Below, one piece after another: positions 18,023 through 26,773 of a stretch of 64,000 nucleotides of DNA. The stretch's first letter is position 1, and each line of letters begins with the position of its first letter. A program made the translations under genes and the position numbers. This DNA is from Nocardia vinacea (GTDB lineage Bacteria; Actinomycetota; Actinomycetes; Mycobacteriales; Mycobacteriaceae), in the NCBI RefSeq assembly GCF_035920345.1, contig NZ_CP109149.1, positions 5,456,001 through 5,520,000 of the forward strand, in the 5' to 3' direction. Below the pieces are notes generated by a model. That model saw only the letters and a program-made list of their open reading frames with translations. It did not search any database and was not told where the DNA came from.

Positions 18023-18046
18023 AGTCAATTGGAGGGTCACCGCACA

Positions 18047-18910
18047 GTGGGGCGTCACCGAAAGCAGTCGCCTGCGACGATCAAGCGCAGCTCCGTAATC
18101 GCATTGACCGGATTGGTCCCCGCTGGACTCGTGGCCGTCGCCGCGTCCGCAGGCACCGGCGATCCGACCGCAACGTCTGTCCTGCAACACATTCCGGGGG
18201 ACGATCAAGACGACCAGGCGGCGAGACTTTCGGTCGCCGCGGAACCGGCGGCGACCGAATTCGTCGCGAACGCAATGGCAAAGCAGACGCCGAGTGCGCC
18301 GCCGATCGTGAAAACCGTTGCGCTGCCCGATGGTAGGCAACCGGCCGCACTGCCACCCGGTCCGCTCGGCATTCCCGGCGTCGCCGTCGCGGCATATCAG
18401 AACGCCGAAAACATACTCGCCGCCGAGAATCCGGTCTGCGGAATTCCGTGGTACCTGCTCGCCGGTATCGGCCGGGTCGAATCGACGCACGCCTTCGGCG
18501 GTAAGGCCGATGCGGACGGCAACCCGCTGACACCGGTCTACGGTCCGGTGCTCGACGGCAGCCTCGCGGGCAACCACGTCATTCGTGATACCGACGGCGG
18601 CTCGCTGGACGGACTCAGCGGATACGACCGCGCCATCGGCCCGATGCAGTTCCTGCCGGAGACCTGGAAGCGCTACGGCGCCGACGGTAACGGCGACGGC
18701 ATCGCCGATCCGCAGAATCTGTTCGACGCGACACTGACCGCGGGCAGGTACCTGTGCGACGGCGGGCTGAATATGCGCGATCTCACCCAGCAGACCCGGG
18801 CGATCCTGCGTTACAACAACTCCATGGCCTATGTCGCGAATGTGATGGCGTGGGCCGGGTCTTATGCCTCCGGCATCGCACCGAAGCCCGGGGACCTGCC
18901 GCGAATCTGA
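18047..18910 (+). CDS. Secreted lytic transglycosylase, short paralog
   Basis: 287 aa. A basic, signal-like N-terminus (ALTGLVPAGLVAVAASAG) is followed by the same SLT-type catalytic domain as the gene upstream: LLAGIGRVESTHAFGG with the catalytic Glu, AIGPMQFLPETWKRYG and DGNGDGIADPQNLFDA. The proline-rich tail of its neighbour is missing. GTG 18047 is chosen because GGAGGG lies ten bases upstream; the TTG at 18029 overlaps that site. Twenty bases after its stop mrp begins. A tandem duplication of the transglycosylase gene is likely. Confidence 0.87.
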   Translation: MGRHRKQSPATIKRSSVIALTGLVPAGLVAVAASAGTGDPTATSVLQHIPGDDQDDQAARLSVAAEPAATEFVANAMAKQTPSAPPIVKTVALPDGRQPAALPPGPLGIPGVAVAAYQNAENILAAENPVCGIPWYLLAGIGRVESTHAFGGKADADGNPLTPVYGPVLDGSLAGNHVIRDTDGGSLDGLSGYDRAIGPMQFLPETWKRYGADGNGDGIADPQNLFDATLTAGRYLCDGGLNMRDLTQQTRAILRYNNSMAYVANVMAWAGSYASGIAPKPGDLPRI

Positions 18911-18930
18911 GACAACGTAAAATTCATGCC

Positions 18931-20067
18931 ATGCCAGTGGTAACGGAAGTGGATGTACGGGGAGCCCTCGCGAAGGTCGACGATCCGGAGATCCGCAAAC
19001 CGATCACCGAACTGGGCATGGTGAAGAGCATCGCCATCGGTGCCGATAGCAATGTCCATATCGAGGTCTACCTGACGACGGCGGGCTGCCCGCTGCGCAC
19101 CGAGATCACCCAGCGGGTCACCAAGGCGGTGGCCGACGTCGCAGGCGTCGGCGCGGTCACGGTCGACCTCGATGTGATGAGCGATGAGCAGCGCACGAAT
19201 CTGCGCAAGCAGTTGCGCGGCGACTCCGCCGATCCGGTCATCCCGTTCGCCCAGCCCGGTTCGCTCACCCGCGTCTACGCGGTGGCCTCCGGTAAGGGCG
19301 GCGTCGGAAAGTCCAGTGTTACGGTCAATCTCGCCGCCGCGATGGCCGCGCGCGGTCTCTCGGTCGGTGTGCTCGACGCGGATATCTACGGTCACTCGAT
19401 TCCACGGATGCTCGGTACCGACGCGCGCCCGACTCAGGTCGAGCGGATGATCATGCCGCCGCAGTCGCACAATGTGAAGCTGATTTCCATCGCCCAGTTC
19501 ACCCAGGGCAATACGCCGGTGGTGTGGCGCGGTCCGATGCTGCACCGGGCGCTGCAACAGTTCCTCGCCGATGTGTTCTGGGGCGATCTCGATGTGCTGC
19601 TGCTGGATCTGCCGCCCGGCACCGGCGACGTCGCGATCTCCATCGCGCAGCTGATTCCGAATGCGGAGATCCTGGTCGTCACCACCCCGCAGCCGGCGGC
19701 CGCCGAGGTCGCCGAGCGCGCCGGTGCGATCGCGCTGCAGACCCGGCAGCGGATCGCGGGCGTCATCGAGAATATGTCCTGGCTCGATCTGCCCGACGGC
19801 ACCCGGATGGACCTCTACGGTTCCGGTGGTGGCCAATCCGTCGCCGACCGTCTCACCCGGGCCGTCGGAGCGAATGTGCCACTGCTGGGCCAGATTCCGA
19901 TCGAGCAGGAATTGCGCGAGTCAGGCGACGAGGGCACCCCGATTGTATTGCGCAATCCGGAGAATCCGGCCGCCAAGGCACTGCTCGAGGTCGCCGACAA
20001 ACTAGCGGTGCGCCGCCGCGGACTCGCGGGCATGTCACTCGGAATCGACACCACGCGCCACCAATAG
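18931..20067 (+). CDS. mrp: Mrp/ApbC-type iron-sulfur cluster carrier ATPase
   Basis: 378 aa. An N-terminal MIP18/DUF59 domain (residues 1-100, with the Cys in YLTTAGCPLRTEI) is followed by a P-loop domain with the deviant Walker A GKGGVGKSSVTVNLA, DADIYGHSIP and LLLDLPPGTGDV. Mrp proteins bind and transfer [4Fe-4S] clusters to apoproteins in the cytosol. The common CxxC is not obvious here, as in several mycobacterial Mrp proteins. It corresponds to Rv1229c. A decayed second copy of its last 116 bases lies directly downstream. Confidence 0.92.
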   Translation: MPVVTEVDVRGALAKVDDPEIRKPITELGMVKSIAIGADSNVHIEVYLTTAGCPLRTEITQRVTKAVADVAGVGAVTVDLDVMSDEQRTNLRKQLRGDSADPVIPFAQPGSLTRVYAVASGKGGVGKSSVTVNLAAAMAARGLSVGVLDADIYGHSIPRMLGTDARPTQVERMIMPPQSHNVKLISIAQFTQGNTPVVWRGPMLHRALQQFLADVFWGDLDVLLLDLPPGTGDVAISIAQLIPNAEILVVTTPQPAAAEVAERAGAIALQTRQRIAGVIENMSWLDLPDGTRMDLYGSGGGQSVADRLTRAVGANVPLLGQIPIEQELRESGDEGTPIVLRNPENPAAKALLEVADKLAVRRRGLAGMSLGIDTTRHQ

Positions 20068-20079
20068 CCACAGGCCACA

Positions 20080-20194
20080 CCCGCAGCTAAGGCGCTGCTC
20101 GAAATCGCCGACAACCCCGCGGCGCACCACCGCAGACTCGCAGGCATGCCACGGGAATCGACATCACGCGCCACCTAAAGCCGCAGGCCACACC
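20080..20194 (+). pseudogene. Decayed duplicate of the mrp 3' end
   Basis: Hand alignment of 20080-20194 with 19966-20081 gives about 95 matches in 116 positions with one single-base gap. In frame it still reads PAAKALLEIADNPAAHHRRL, echoing the mrp C-terminus PAAKALLEVADKLAVRRRGL, then stops. The copy includes the mrp stop region and 14 bases beyond it. It has no start codon or ribosome site and is a fragment, not a gene. Confidence 0.8.
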
Positions 20195-20342
20195 TGTCAC
20201 TGCGGATCACACCAGTCACCGCAGGCTACATCGCAACTGCGGGCCACACAGTCACCACAGGCCCCAGCTGTCGTGACGGGCCACAGCTGTCGTGACGGGC
20301 CGCACCGACACCGCGGGCAACATCTGTCACCGCATGCCCCGG
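20181..20342. repeat. Degenerate 18-19-nt tandem repeat array
   Basis: About nine units with loose consensus CTGTCACYGCGGGCCACAC follow each other at 20181, 20194, 20213, 20232, 20251, 20269, 20288, 20306 and 20325. Two adjacent units (20269 and 20288) are nearly identical (TGTCGTGACGGGCC). The same motif (CCACAGGCCACAC) also follows the true mrp stop at 20068. No CRISPR features: units are contiguous without spacers. Confidence 0.65.
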
Positions 20343-20580
20343 TCCATCGCGGGACACACTGGCGGCTGGGTGAATCTCACCTTTCGTAGGGGAGTGGCCG
20401 CCCTGCGGCGCTTTCATAATCGCGGGTCCTCGTCGGGCCGCGACTGCGCCGTGCCGACTCGGATCGACCGGGCGATCGCACAGCTCGGCGGCCGATCACA
20501 TGACCGCTCTGCAATTCGAGGTCCAATTTTCGCGGGCGGGCGGATGTCAGGTGTCGGCGTTGGCCAATAAGCTCGGGGAC

Positions 20581-22227
20581 ATGCTCACGCTGCTGTTGTA
20601 CGTGCTGATCGTCGGCTTGGTCGCCGCGGTGCTGTTCCTGCTCGCCAGTGCGGTCTTCGGGCGAGCCGAGGAACTCGGACCACTGCCCGAGGGAACAACG
20701 GCGACCGTGCTGCCCGCCGAGGGCATCAGCGGCGCGGATGTGCGCGCCCTGCGCTTCCAGCAGGTGGTGCGTGGCTATAAGGCCGGTGAAGTCGACTGGG
20801 CGCTGACCCGGCTCGCGGCCAGAATCGACGAGCTGCAACTCCAACTAGCCGAGGCGCGCGGCACCCAGACCCCGAGCGTCCAGCTCCCGAAGCAGCCGCA
20901 GCCGAGCGCGCCGCACCAACAGCCCCAGCCAGCACCCGCGCAACCGAACGGCACGATCGCCCAGCCCCAGGCCCCGACCGGCCAGCCCCAGGTACCGACC
21001 AGCCAGCCCCAGGTGCCAACCGGCCAGCCCCAGGTACCGACTGTCCCGCCAAACGGCTCGACTACCCGGCAAGCACCGACCGTCCAGCCACCTGCGGCCC
21101 CGCAGCAGCCACCGACCGTCCCGCCGAACGGCACAGCGCCCCAGGCACCGACCGCACAACCATCGGTCGCCCCGCCACAGCCACCGACCGCCCGGCAGGC
21201 CACTCCCCTCCCGCCGAACGGCACGATTGATCCGCCAGTCCCGACCGGCCAGCTCCAAGCGCCGGCAGTCCCGCCGAGCGGCTCGACTACCCCGCAGGCA
21301 CCTGCTGTCCAGCCGCCAGCGGGTCGACCGCAACTGCCGACCGGCACGGCTCAGACTCCTATCGCACAACCATCGGTCGCCCCGCCACAGCCACTGACAG
21401 ACACAGCGCCCCAGGCCGGCACAACCCAAGGACCGATCGCACAGCCGTCAGTCGCCCCACTCCAGATGCCGACTATTCAGACCACGACTGTCCCGCAGAA
21501 CGCCGCGATCGCCCAGCCGCCGACCATGCAGCCCTCCGTCACCGCTACGCAGGCTCCGACCGCGCAGCACGGCCCGGGCGCGCAGCAACTCCCAACCACA
21601 CAGCAGGCCCCGACCGCACAGCAAGTCCCAACCACACAGCAGGCCCCGGGCGCGCAGCAAGTCCCGACCGTGCAGCAAGTCCCGGCCGCACAGCAAGTCC
21701 CAACCACACAGCACGCCCCGACCGCACAGCAACTCCCGACCGCGCAGCAGGCCCCGGGCGCGCAGCAAGTCCCGACCACACAGCAACTCCAAACCGCGCA
21801 GCAGGCCCCGGGCGCGCAGCAAGTCCCGACCGTGCAGCAAGTCCCGACCGCACAGCACGCCCCGACCGCACAGCAACTCCCAACCACACAGCAGGCCCCG
21901 GGCGCGCAGCAAGTCCCGACCGTGCAGCAAGTCCCGACCGCACAGCACGCCCCGACCGCACAGCACGCCCCAACCACACAGCAAGTCCCAACCACACAGC
22001 AAGTCCCAACCACACAGCAAGTCCCAACCACACAGCAAGTCCCAACCACACAGCAGGCCCCGGCCGCACAGCAAGTCCCGACCGCGCAGCAGGCCCAGGC
22101 CGCGCAGCAGACCCCAACCGCACAGCAAGTCCCAACCGCACAGCAACACTCGGCCGCACACCAAGCCCCGGGAACGCAGCACGGCTCGTCCGCGCAGCAA
22201 CACATGCGATTCGGGGTGGGCCGGTAA
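20581..22227 (+). CDS. Membrane-anchored DivIVA-domain-like protein with long Pro/Gln repeat tail
   Basis: About 548 aa. One N-terminal membrane helix (residues 1-24, LLLYVLIVGLVAAVLFLLAS) is followed by a short DivIVA-like segment (ALRFQQVVRGYKAGEVDWAL) and coiled coil to about residue 100. Residues 105-540 are low-complexity: first PTGQPQVP-type, then hexapeptides of the form [VA]PT[TA]QQ. The position next to tagA suggests equivalence to the short Rv1209, so the tail is an addition. ATG 20581 starts right at the helix; an in-frame GTG at 20551 and an ATG at 20500 are alternatives. A polar-growth or wall-spanning role is inference. Confidence 0.65.
   Translation: MLTLLLYVLIVGLVAAVLFLLASAVFGRAEELGPLPEGTTATVLPAEGISGADVRALRFQQVVRGYKAGEVDWALTRLAARIDELQLQLAEARGTQTPSVQLPKQPQPSAPHQQPQPAPAQPNGTIAQPQAPTGQPQVPTSQPQVPTGQPQVPTVPPNGSTTRQAPTVQPPAAPQQPPTVPPNGTAPQAPTAQPSVAPPQPPTARQATPLPPNGTIDPPVPTGQLQAPAVPPSGSTTPQAPAVQPPAGRPQLPTGTAQTPIAQPSVAPPQPLTDTAPQAGTTQGPIAQPSVAPLQMPTIQTTTVPQNAAIAQPPTMQPSVTATQAPTAQHGPGAQQLPTTQQAPTAQQVPTTQQAPGAQQVPTVQQVPAAQQVPTTQHAPTAQQLPTAQQAPGAQQVPTTQQLQTAQQAPGAQQVPTVQQVPTAQHAPTAQQLPTTQQAPGAQQVPTVQQVPTAQHAPTAQHAPTTQQVPTTQQVPTTQQVPTTQQVPTTQQAPAAQQVPTAQQAQAAQQTPTAQQVPTAQQHSAAHQAPGTQHGSSAQQHMRFGVGR
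21985..22056 (+). repeat. 18-nt tandem minisatellite inside the DivIVA-like gene
   Basis: Four copies of GTCCCAACCACACAGCAA (period 18, starting 21985, 22003, 22021, 22039; the last copy is cut at its final base) encode VPTTQQ. They are part of a wider hexapeptide array from about 21560 to 22150 that also holds a near-identical 90-nt block repeated at about 21801 and 21891. Unit gain or loss would keep the reading frame. Confidence 0.85.
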
Positions 22228-22808
22228 TGACCGCCGAAATCACTGTGGCCGCGGCGGATACGACCGAATCCGACGGCAAGATCCGCTGTCCGTGGTCGGA
22301 GGGCTCCCAGCTTTATCGGGATTATCACGACAACGAATGGGGCAAACCGCTGCACGGCGATGACGCCATGTTCGAGCGTATGTGCCTCGAGGCATTCCAA
22401 TCCGGTCTGGCGTGGATCACCATTCTGCGCAAGCGTCCGGCCTTCCGAACCGCATTTGCCGGGTTCGCGATCGAGCGGGTGGCCGCCTTCGGCGATGACG
22501 ATGTGGCGCAGCTGTTGGCCGACCCCGGCATTGTGCGCAACCGGGCCAAAATCGAGGCGTCGATCGCCAACGCCCGGGTGGCCGCCGCGCTCGATATCGG
22601 ACTCGACGAGTTGATCTGGTCCTTTGCACCGGCCGCACGTCCGCGCCCGCGCGCGATTGCCGAGGTGCCCGCGACCACCCTCGAATCCATAGCTCTGGCA
22701 AAAGAATTGAAGCGGCGCGGGTTCCGCTTCGTCGGCCCGACGACGGCCTACGCGCTGATGCAGGCGACCGGAATGGTCGACGACCACCTGGCCGATTGCT
22801 GGGTCTAG
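22227..22808 (+). CDS. tagA: DNA-3-methyladenine glycosylase I
   Basis: 193 aa; a base-excision repair enzyme removing 3-methyladenine from alkylated DNA. Family marks: RCPWSEGSQLYRDYHDNEWG at the start, FERMCLEAFQSGLAWITIL, and the C-terminal VGPTTAYALMQATGMVDDH. The TAATG junction with the DivIVA-like gene shows coupling, as with Rv1209-Rv1210. The usual zinc-binding Cys/His set appears partly (Cys near the start, the His at VDDH and the final Cys). Confidence 0.93.
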   Translation: MTAEITVAAADTTESDGKIRCPWSEGSQLYRDYHDNEWGKPLHGDDAMFERMCLEAFQSGLAWITILRKRPAFRTAFAGFAIERVAAFGDDDVAQLLADPGIVRNRAKIEASIANARVAAALDIGLDELIWSFAPAARPRPRAIAEVPATTLESIALAKELKRRGFRFVGPTTAYALMQATGMVDDHLADCWV

Positions 22809-22895
22809 GGAGGACGGCCCAACACAGGCCGAGCGGTCACATTTCGAACTCAGGTATCCGTCCACTCCGGCGATAGGGAAGAATGGGACGGGTGT

Positions 22896-22936
22896 AGCTC
22901 GCCAAATGCCGGCGAGCTCACTAGTTGGTGACAACT
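22896..22936 (+). promoter_or_regulatory. Two successive hairpins before the DUF3117 gene
   Basis: AGCTCGCC/GGCGAGCT (22896-22903 / 22911-22918) and AGTTG/CAACT (22923-22927 / 22932-22936) lie between tagA and the DUF3117 start. The first could terminate tagA transcripts; together they could be a leader structure. No known RNA family is recognised. Confidence 0.35.
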
Positions 22937-22988
22937 GGAGTTCCAAGAAAGTGCGCAGCATATCGCGCAGATCTGGAGGGAGCAGAGG

Positions 22989-23156
22989 ATGGCGGCCATG
23001 AAGCCCCGCACCGGGGACGGTCCCCTCGAGGCAACCAAGGAAGGGCGTGGAATCGTGATGCGGGTTCCACTCGAGGGTGGCGGGCGTTTGGTCGTTGAGC
23101 TCACGCCGGATGAAGCGGCAGCGCTCGGTGACGAACTGAAGAGTGTCACCAGCTAA
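22989..23156 (+). CDS. DUF3117 small protein (Rv1211-like)
   Basis: 55 aa, beginning MAAMKPRTGDGPLEATKEG and containing RVPLEGGGRLVVELTPDE, the near-invariant DUF3117 sequence of actinomycetes. A GGAGGGAGCAGAGG ribosome site sits directly before ATG 22989. Its 3' end overlaps the GTG of the methyltransferase gene by 14 bases. The equivalent Rv1211 lies in the same place after tagA. The function is unknown; strong conservation suggests a basic role. Confidence 0.9.
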   Translation: MAAMKPRTGDGPLEATKEGRGIVMRVPLEGGGRLVVELTPDEAAALGDELKSVTS

Positions 23157-24003
23157 TCCCACACTCGCTGATGTGGCCGGTCTGCTGGCCTGTCCGGAAT
23201 GCGGCTCCGAAATGGAGTCGCGGGATCGGGCGCTGCGCTGCGGACAAGGGCACAGTTTCGACATCGCCAAACAGGGTTATGTCAGTCTGTTGACCGGTGC
23301 GTCGACGAAAATGACCGGCGATACCTCGGCGATGCTGGACGCGCGTGCCGCGTTCCAGGTCGGGGGACATTTCGCGCCGATCGCCGATGCGGTGGCCACG
23401 GCTGTCGCAGCCGACGATCCGGTGTTCGACGGCGCCGCCGTGCTCGAGGTCGGTGCCGGAACCGGCTACTACCTGGCCGCGGTGCTCGATGCCGTTCCAG
23501 CTGTCGGGATCGCATTGGATGTGGCCAAACCCGCGGCCCGACGCTGCGCCCGTGCCCATCCGCGTGCCGCCTCGGTACTAGCCGACGCCTGGCGCGGACT
23601 GCCGGTTCGAGACGGTGCGCTGCAGCGAGTGATCTCGGTTTTCGCACCACGTAATCCGAGCGAGGTCGCCAGGGTCCTCACCGCCGACGGCCGGTTCGTC
23701 GTCGCCACACCTACCCCACGTCATCTGGCCGAGCTTGTCGGTCCACTCGGCATGGTGACGGTCGACCCGGACAAGGACCGCCGTCTCACCGATGCCATGT
23801 CCGGCCACTTCGACGCGGTAGACCGCACTGTCGTCGAATATCCGATGAAACTCACCGCCACCGATATCGGCAACGTGGTGGCGATGGGCCCGTCCGCCCA
23901 CCACGCGACCAACCACCTGGATGGCCTACCGGACGCGCTCGAGGTGACGGCCTCGGTCCAGATCTCGACCTACCGACGTCAGAACTTGCGAACCTGGTCG
24001 TAG
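23143..24003 (+). CDS. RlmA-type 23S rRNA (guanine-N1)-methyltransferase
   Basis: 286 aa. An N-terminal zinc-finger-like motif (LLACPECGSEM, then LRCGQGHSFDIAKQGYVSLL) is followed by a Rossmann methyltransferase domain with the SAM loop VLEVGAGTGYYLAAVLD and ISVFAPRN. This pattern is that of RlmA(I/II)/TlrB enzymes that methylate guanine 745/748 of 23S rRNA, some giving tylosin tolerance. GTG 23143 lies inside the DUF3117 gene. Its 3' end overlaps the convergent glgM by 25 bases. Confidence 0.85.
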   Translation: MSPANPTLADVAGLLACPECGSEMESRDRALRCGQGHSFDIAKQGYVSLLTGASTKMTGDTSAMLDARAAFQVGGHFAPIADAVATAVAADDPVFDGAAVLEVGAGTGYYLAAVLDAVPAVGIALDVAKPAARRCARAHPRAASVLADAWRGLPVRDGALQRVISVFAPRNPSEVARVLTADGRFVVATPTPRHLAELVGPLGMVTVDPDKDRRLTDAMSGHFDAVDRTVVEYPMKLTATDIGNVVAMGPSAHHATNHLDGLPDALEVTASVQISTYRRQNLRTWS

Positions 24004-25205
24004 ATCGCCACGGTTTGTGCGGCGATCTGCAGCCAGTCGAATTCGGCGATGGCACGGTGGCGTCCGGCAGCGCCGAATTCGGCGGCGAGCACCGGATCAC
24101 CGGCGACCTCGTTGACCGCCGCAGCCAGATCGTGTTCGTACTGCTGCGGCGCATTCGCGTCGTAGTGCACCAGACGACCGGTCTGTCCGTCCACGACCAC
24201 CTCCGGAATACCCCCGACATCGGAGGCGACCACCGCCGTCGCACATGCCATGGCCTCCAGGTTCACGATCCCCAGCGGTTCGTAGACCGAGGGGCAGACG
24301 AACATCGTGGCCGCGGCCAGAATCTGGCGAATCTGCTCGGTCGGCAGCATCTCGCGCACCCAGAACACATTGCCGCGCGCGTTGGTGAGTTCCGCGACGG
24401 CTGCGGCGACCTCGGTTTCCAACTCGCGGGTGTCCGGCGCGCCCGCGCACAGCACCAACTGGATCTCCGGATCGAATTCGCGGGCGGCGGCGAGCAGATG
24501 CCCGACCCCCTTCTGCCGGGTGATGCGACCGACGAAGGCCACCATCGGCAGGTCGGAACGCACACCCAATTCGTCCAGGATCGTGCGGGATCCGCCGACG
24601 GGCGGTTCCGGATGCCAGACGGTCGCGTCGATGCCGTTGTGCACCACGTGAACCCGGTCCGGATCGATCGTCGGATAGGCGTCGAGCACATCGTGGCGCA
24701 TACCCTCGCTCACCGCGATGATCGCATCGGCGTATTCCACGGCATTGCGCTCCGACCAGGACGACAGCCGGTAGCCGCCGCCGAGTTGTTCGGCCTTCCA
24801 CGGCCGCCGCGGCTCCAGCGAATGCGCGGTCAACACATGCGGTATCCCATAAAGGGTCGCGGCGAGATGTCCGGCGAGCCCGGTGTACCAGGTATGCGAA
24901 TGCACCACGTGCACCTCACCCGCGGCATCGGCCATCCGCAGCTGGGCCGACAGCATCTGCATCGCGGCATTCGCGGCGTAGAGCATCGGATCCGGTTGGT
25001 GGACTACGGCATCCGTGCGTGGCACGCCCATGCAATGCACGGTCACCTCGCACAATTGCCGCAATTGCGCGGCCAACTGGGTGACATGGACACCTGCCCC
25101 GCCGTACACCTCGGGGGGATACTCGCGCGTCAACATAGCAACGCGAAGCCGGTCGTGATCGCCGGCTCCCGCCCCCGCACCCCCACCGCCCGTGCCGAAA
25201 CTCAC
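23979..25205 (-). CDS. glgM: GT4 glycosyltransferase GlgM/GlgA (maltose-1-phosphate or glycogen synthase)
   Basis: 408 aa. The GT4 start [20 protein letters not shown] is preceded by a short Gly-rich extension from the GTG at 25205; the true start may lie just before RVAMLTREY. The C-terminal donor site is seen as [18 protein letters not shown]. In mycobacteria the homolog Rv1212c makes maltose-1-phosphate from ADP-glucose for the GlgE alpha-glucan pathway. The divergent neighbour glgC supplies ADP-glucose, which supports this role. Confidence 0.9.
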   Translation of the reverse strand: MSFGTGGGGAGAGAGDHDRLRVAMLTREYPPEVYGGAGVHVTQLAAQLRQLCEVTVHCMGVPRTDAVVHQPDPMLYAANAAMQMLSAQLRMADAAGEVHVVHSHTWYTGLAGHLAATLYGIPHVLTAHSLEPRRPWKAEQLGGGYRLSSWSERNAVEYADAIIAVSEGMRHDVLDAYPTIDPDRVHVVHNGIDATVWHPEPPVGGSRTILDELGVRSDLPMVAFVGRITRQKGVGHLLAAAREFDPEIQLVLCAGAPDTRELETEVAAAVAELTNARGNVFWVREMLPTEQIRQILAAATMFVCPSVYEPLGIVNLEAMACATAVVASDVGGIPEVVVDGQTGRLVHYDANAPQQYEHDLAAAVNEVAGDPVLAAEFGAAGRHRAIAEFDWLQIAAQTVAIYDQVRKF

Positions 25206-25273
25206 GGCTTCAAACTAGACGTTCACTTCGGCATGGGCCACCTGTACCCGCGTCGCGCGGTAGTTTGGCAGGT

Positions 25274-26488
25274 GTGAGGAGCCAGCCGCACGTACTCGGG
25301 ATCGTGCTCGCCGGTGGCGAGGGTAAGCGCCTGTTCCCCCTCACCGCGGATCGGGCCAAGCCAGCTGTCCCCTTCGGCGGTGCGTATCGACTTATCGACT
25401 TCGTACTCAGCAATCTCGTCAACGCGGGCTATCTGCGCCTGTGCGTGCTCACCCAGTACAAATCGCATTCACTGGACCGGCACATCTCGCAGACCTGGCG
25501 GCTTTCGGGTTTCGCGGGTGAATACATCACGCCGGTGCCCGCGCAGCAGCGCCTCGGTCCGCGCTGGTACACCGGCAGCGCCGATGCGATCATGCAGTCG
25601 CTCAACCTGATCTACGACGAGGATCCGGACTACATCGTGGTCTTCGGCGCGGATCACGTGTACCGGATGGATCCGGAGCAGATGGTCCAGCACCACATCG
25701 ACTCCGGCGCGGGCGTCACGGTCGCGGGCATCCGGGTGCCGCGCAGCGAGGCGAGCGCCTTCGGCTGCATCGACTCCGACGAGTCCGGACGGATCACCCA
25801 ATTCCTGGAGAAGCCCGCGCATCCGCCGGGTACACCAGACGATCCGAACGTCACCTTCGCCTCGATGGGCAACTACGTCTTCACCACCAAGGTGCTGGTG
25901 GATTCGATCCGCGCCGACTCCGACAACTCCGATTCCGATCACGATATGGGCGGCGACATCATCCCGGCGCTGGTCGCCGCGGGCGAGGCCTCGGTCTACG
26001 ACTTCGCCGATAACGAGGTGCCCGGCGCGACCGAGCGCGACCGCGGCTACTGGCGCGATGTCGGCACCATCGACGCTTTCTACGAGGCCCACATGGATCT
26101 GGTCTCGGTGCATCCGGTCTTCAATCTCTATAACAAGCACTGGCCCATTCGCGGTGCGGCGGAAAATCTGCCGCCGGCCAAGTTCGCGCAGGGCGGGCTC
26201 GCGCAGGAGTGCGTGGTCGGAGCCGGTTGCATCCTGTCTGCCGCGACCGTGCGCAATTCGGTGCTCAGCTCCAATGTCATGGTCGACGACGGCGCCACCG
26301 TCGAGGGCAGTGTGATCATGCCCGGTGTCCGGATCGGGCGCGGCGCGGTGGTGCGCCGCGCGATTCTGGACAAGAACGTGGTCGTCGGCGAGGGCGAGAT
26401 CATCGGCGTTGATCTGGATCGGGATCGGGATCGCTTCGCGGTCAGCAACGGCGGCGTGGTGACCGTCGGCAAGGGCGTCTGGGTCTGA
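25274..26488 (+). CDS. glgC: Glucose-1-phosphate adenylyltransferase
   Basis: 404 aa, equal to the mycobacterial enzyme. It makes ADP-glucose from ATP and glucose-1-phosphate. N-terminal nucleotidyltransferase motif [20 protein letters not shown], then [15 protein letters not shown] and the [11 protein letters not shown] region; the C-terminal left-handed beta-helix is seen from [18 protein letters not shown] onward. GTG 25274 gives VRSQPHVLG and the expected length. The 68-base gap to the divergent glgM is a shared promoter region. Confidence 0.95.
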   Translation: MRSQPHVLGIVLAGGEGKRLFPLTADRAKPAVPFGGAYRLIDFVLSNLVNAGYLRLCVLTQYKSHSLDRHISQTWRLSGFAGEYITPVPAQQRLGPRWYTGSADAIMQSLNLIYDEDPDYIVVFGADHVYRMDPEQMVQHHIDSGAGVTVAGIRVPRSEASAFGCIDSDESGRITQFLEKPAHPPGTPDDPNVTFASMGNYVFTTKVLVDSIRADSDNSDSDHDMGGDIIPALVAAGEASVYDFADNEVPGATERDRGYWRDVGTIDAFYEAHMDLVSVHPVFNLYNKHWPIRGAAENLPPAKFAQGGLAQECVVGAGCILSAATVRNSVLSSNVMVDDGATVEGSVIMPGVRIGRGAVVRRAILDKNVVVGEGEIIGVDLDRDRDRFAVSNGGVVTVGKGVWV

Positions 26489-26683
26489 CTATGTCGGATT
26501 CGACGGACAGAACGGCGCGCAGGCACCGGGTGTTTTCGGCACGGTCGTGGCCGGTGACTTATCGCCGAAATCGGCGGTGACGACCAACAGCATCAACACA
26601 ACGGCGAGACCGAGCACCAGCACAAGAATGATCGCCGACCAGCCCCAGTTGATCGGGTCTCGATCATCGTTGTCGCGAAACAC
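26489..26683 (-). CDS. Small membrane protein with TPGxCxPFC motif (copy 1)
   Basis: 64 aa. A single membrane helix (WSAIILVLVLGLAVVLMLLVV) is followed by a short outer part TADFGDKSPATTV and a C-terminal TPGACAPFCPSNPT. GTG 26683 has GGAGAG seven bases upstream, better than the earlier GTG at 26707. It converges with glgC with no gap. The next gene upstream on the same strand is a paralog with the same tail motif. Function unknown; the paired Cys could form a disulfide outside the membrane. Confidence 0.6.
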   Translation of the reverse strand: MFRDNDDRDPINWGWSAIILVLVLGLAVVLMLLVVTADFGDKSPATTVPKTPGACAPFCPSNPT

Positions 26684-26773
26684 GCTGAACCTCTCCCCGA
26701 CGGCCACTCCCGGGACATCCTCTACTCCTTGATACCCAGTCGGCGGCGGTTTCGCGCGAAATATTTCCGACAG

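Noticed and set aside
21985..22056. CRISPR-like regular repeat
   Set aside because: Units are contiguous with no spacers and lie in frame within a coding gene, so it is a minisatellite.
21477..23270. Long minus-strand open frame rich in Cys (CCAVGTCC-type repeats)
   Set aside because: It is the antisense shadow of the Pro/Gln repeat gene; repeat codons read backwards give Cys and Val. No ribosome site and it crosses tagA.
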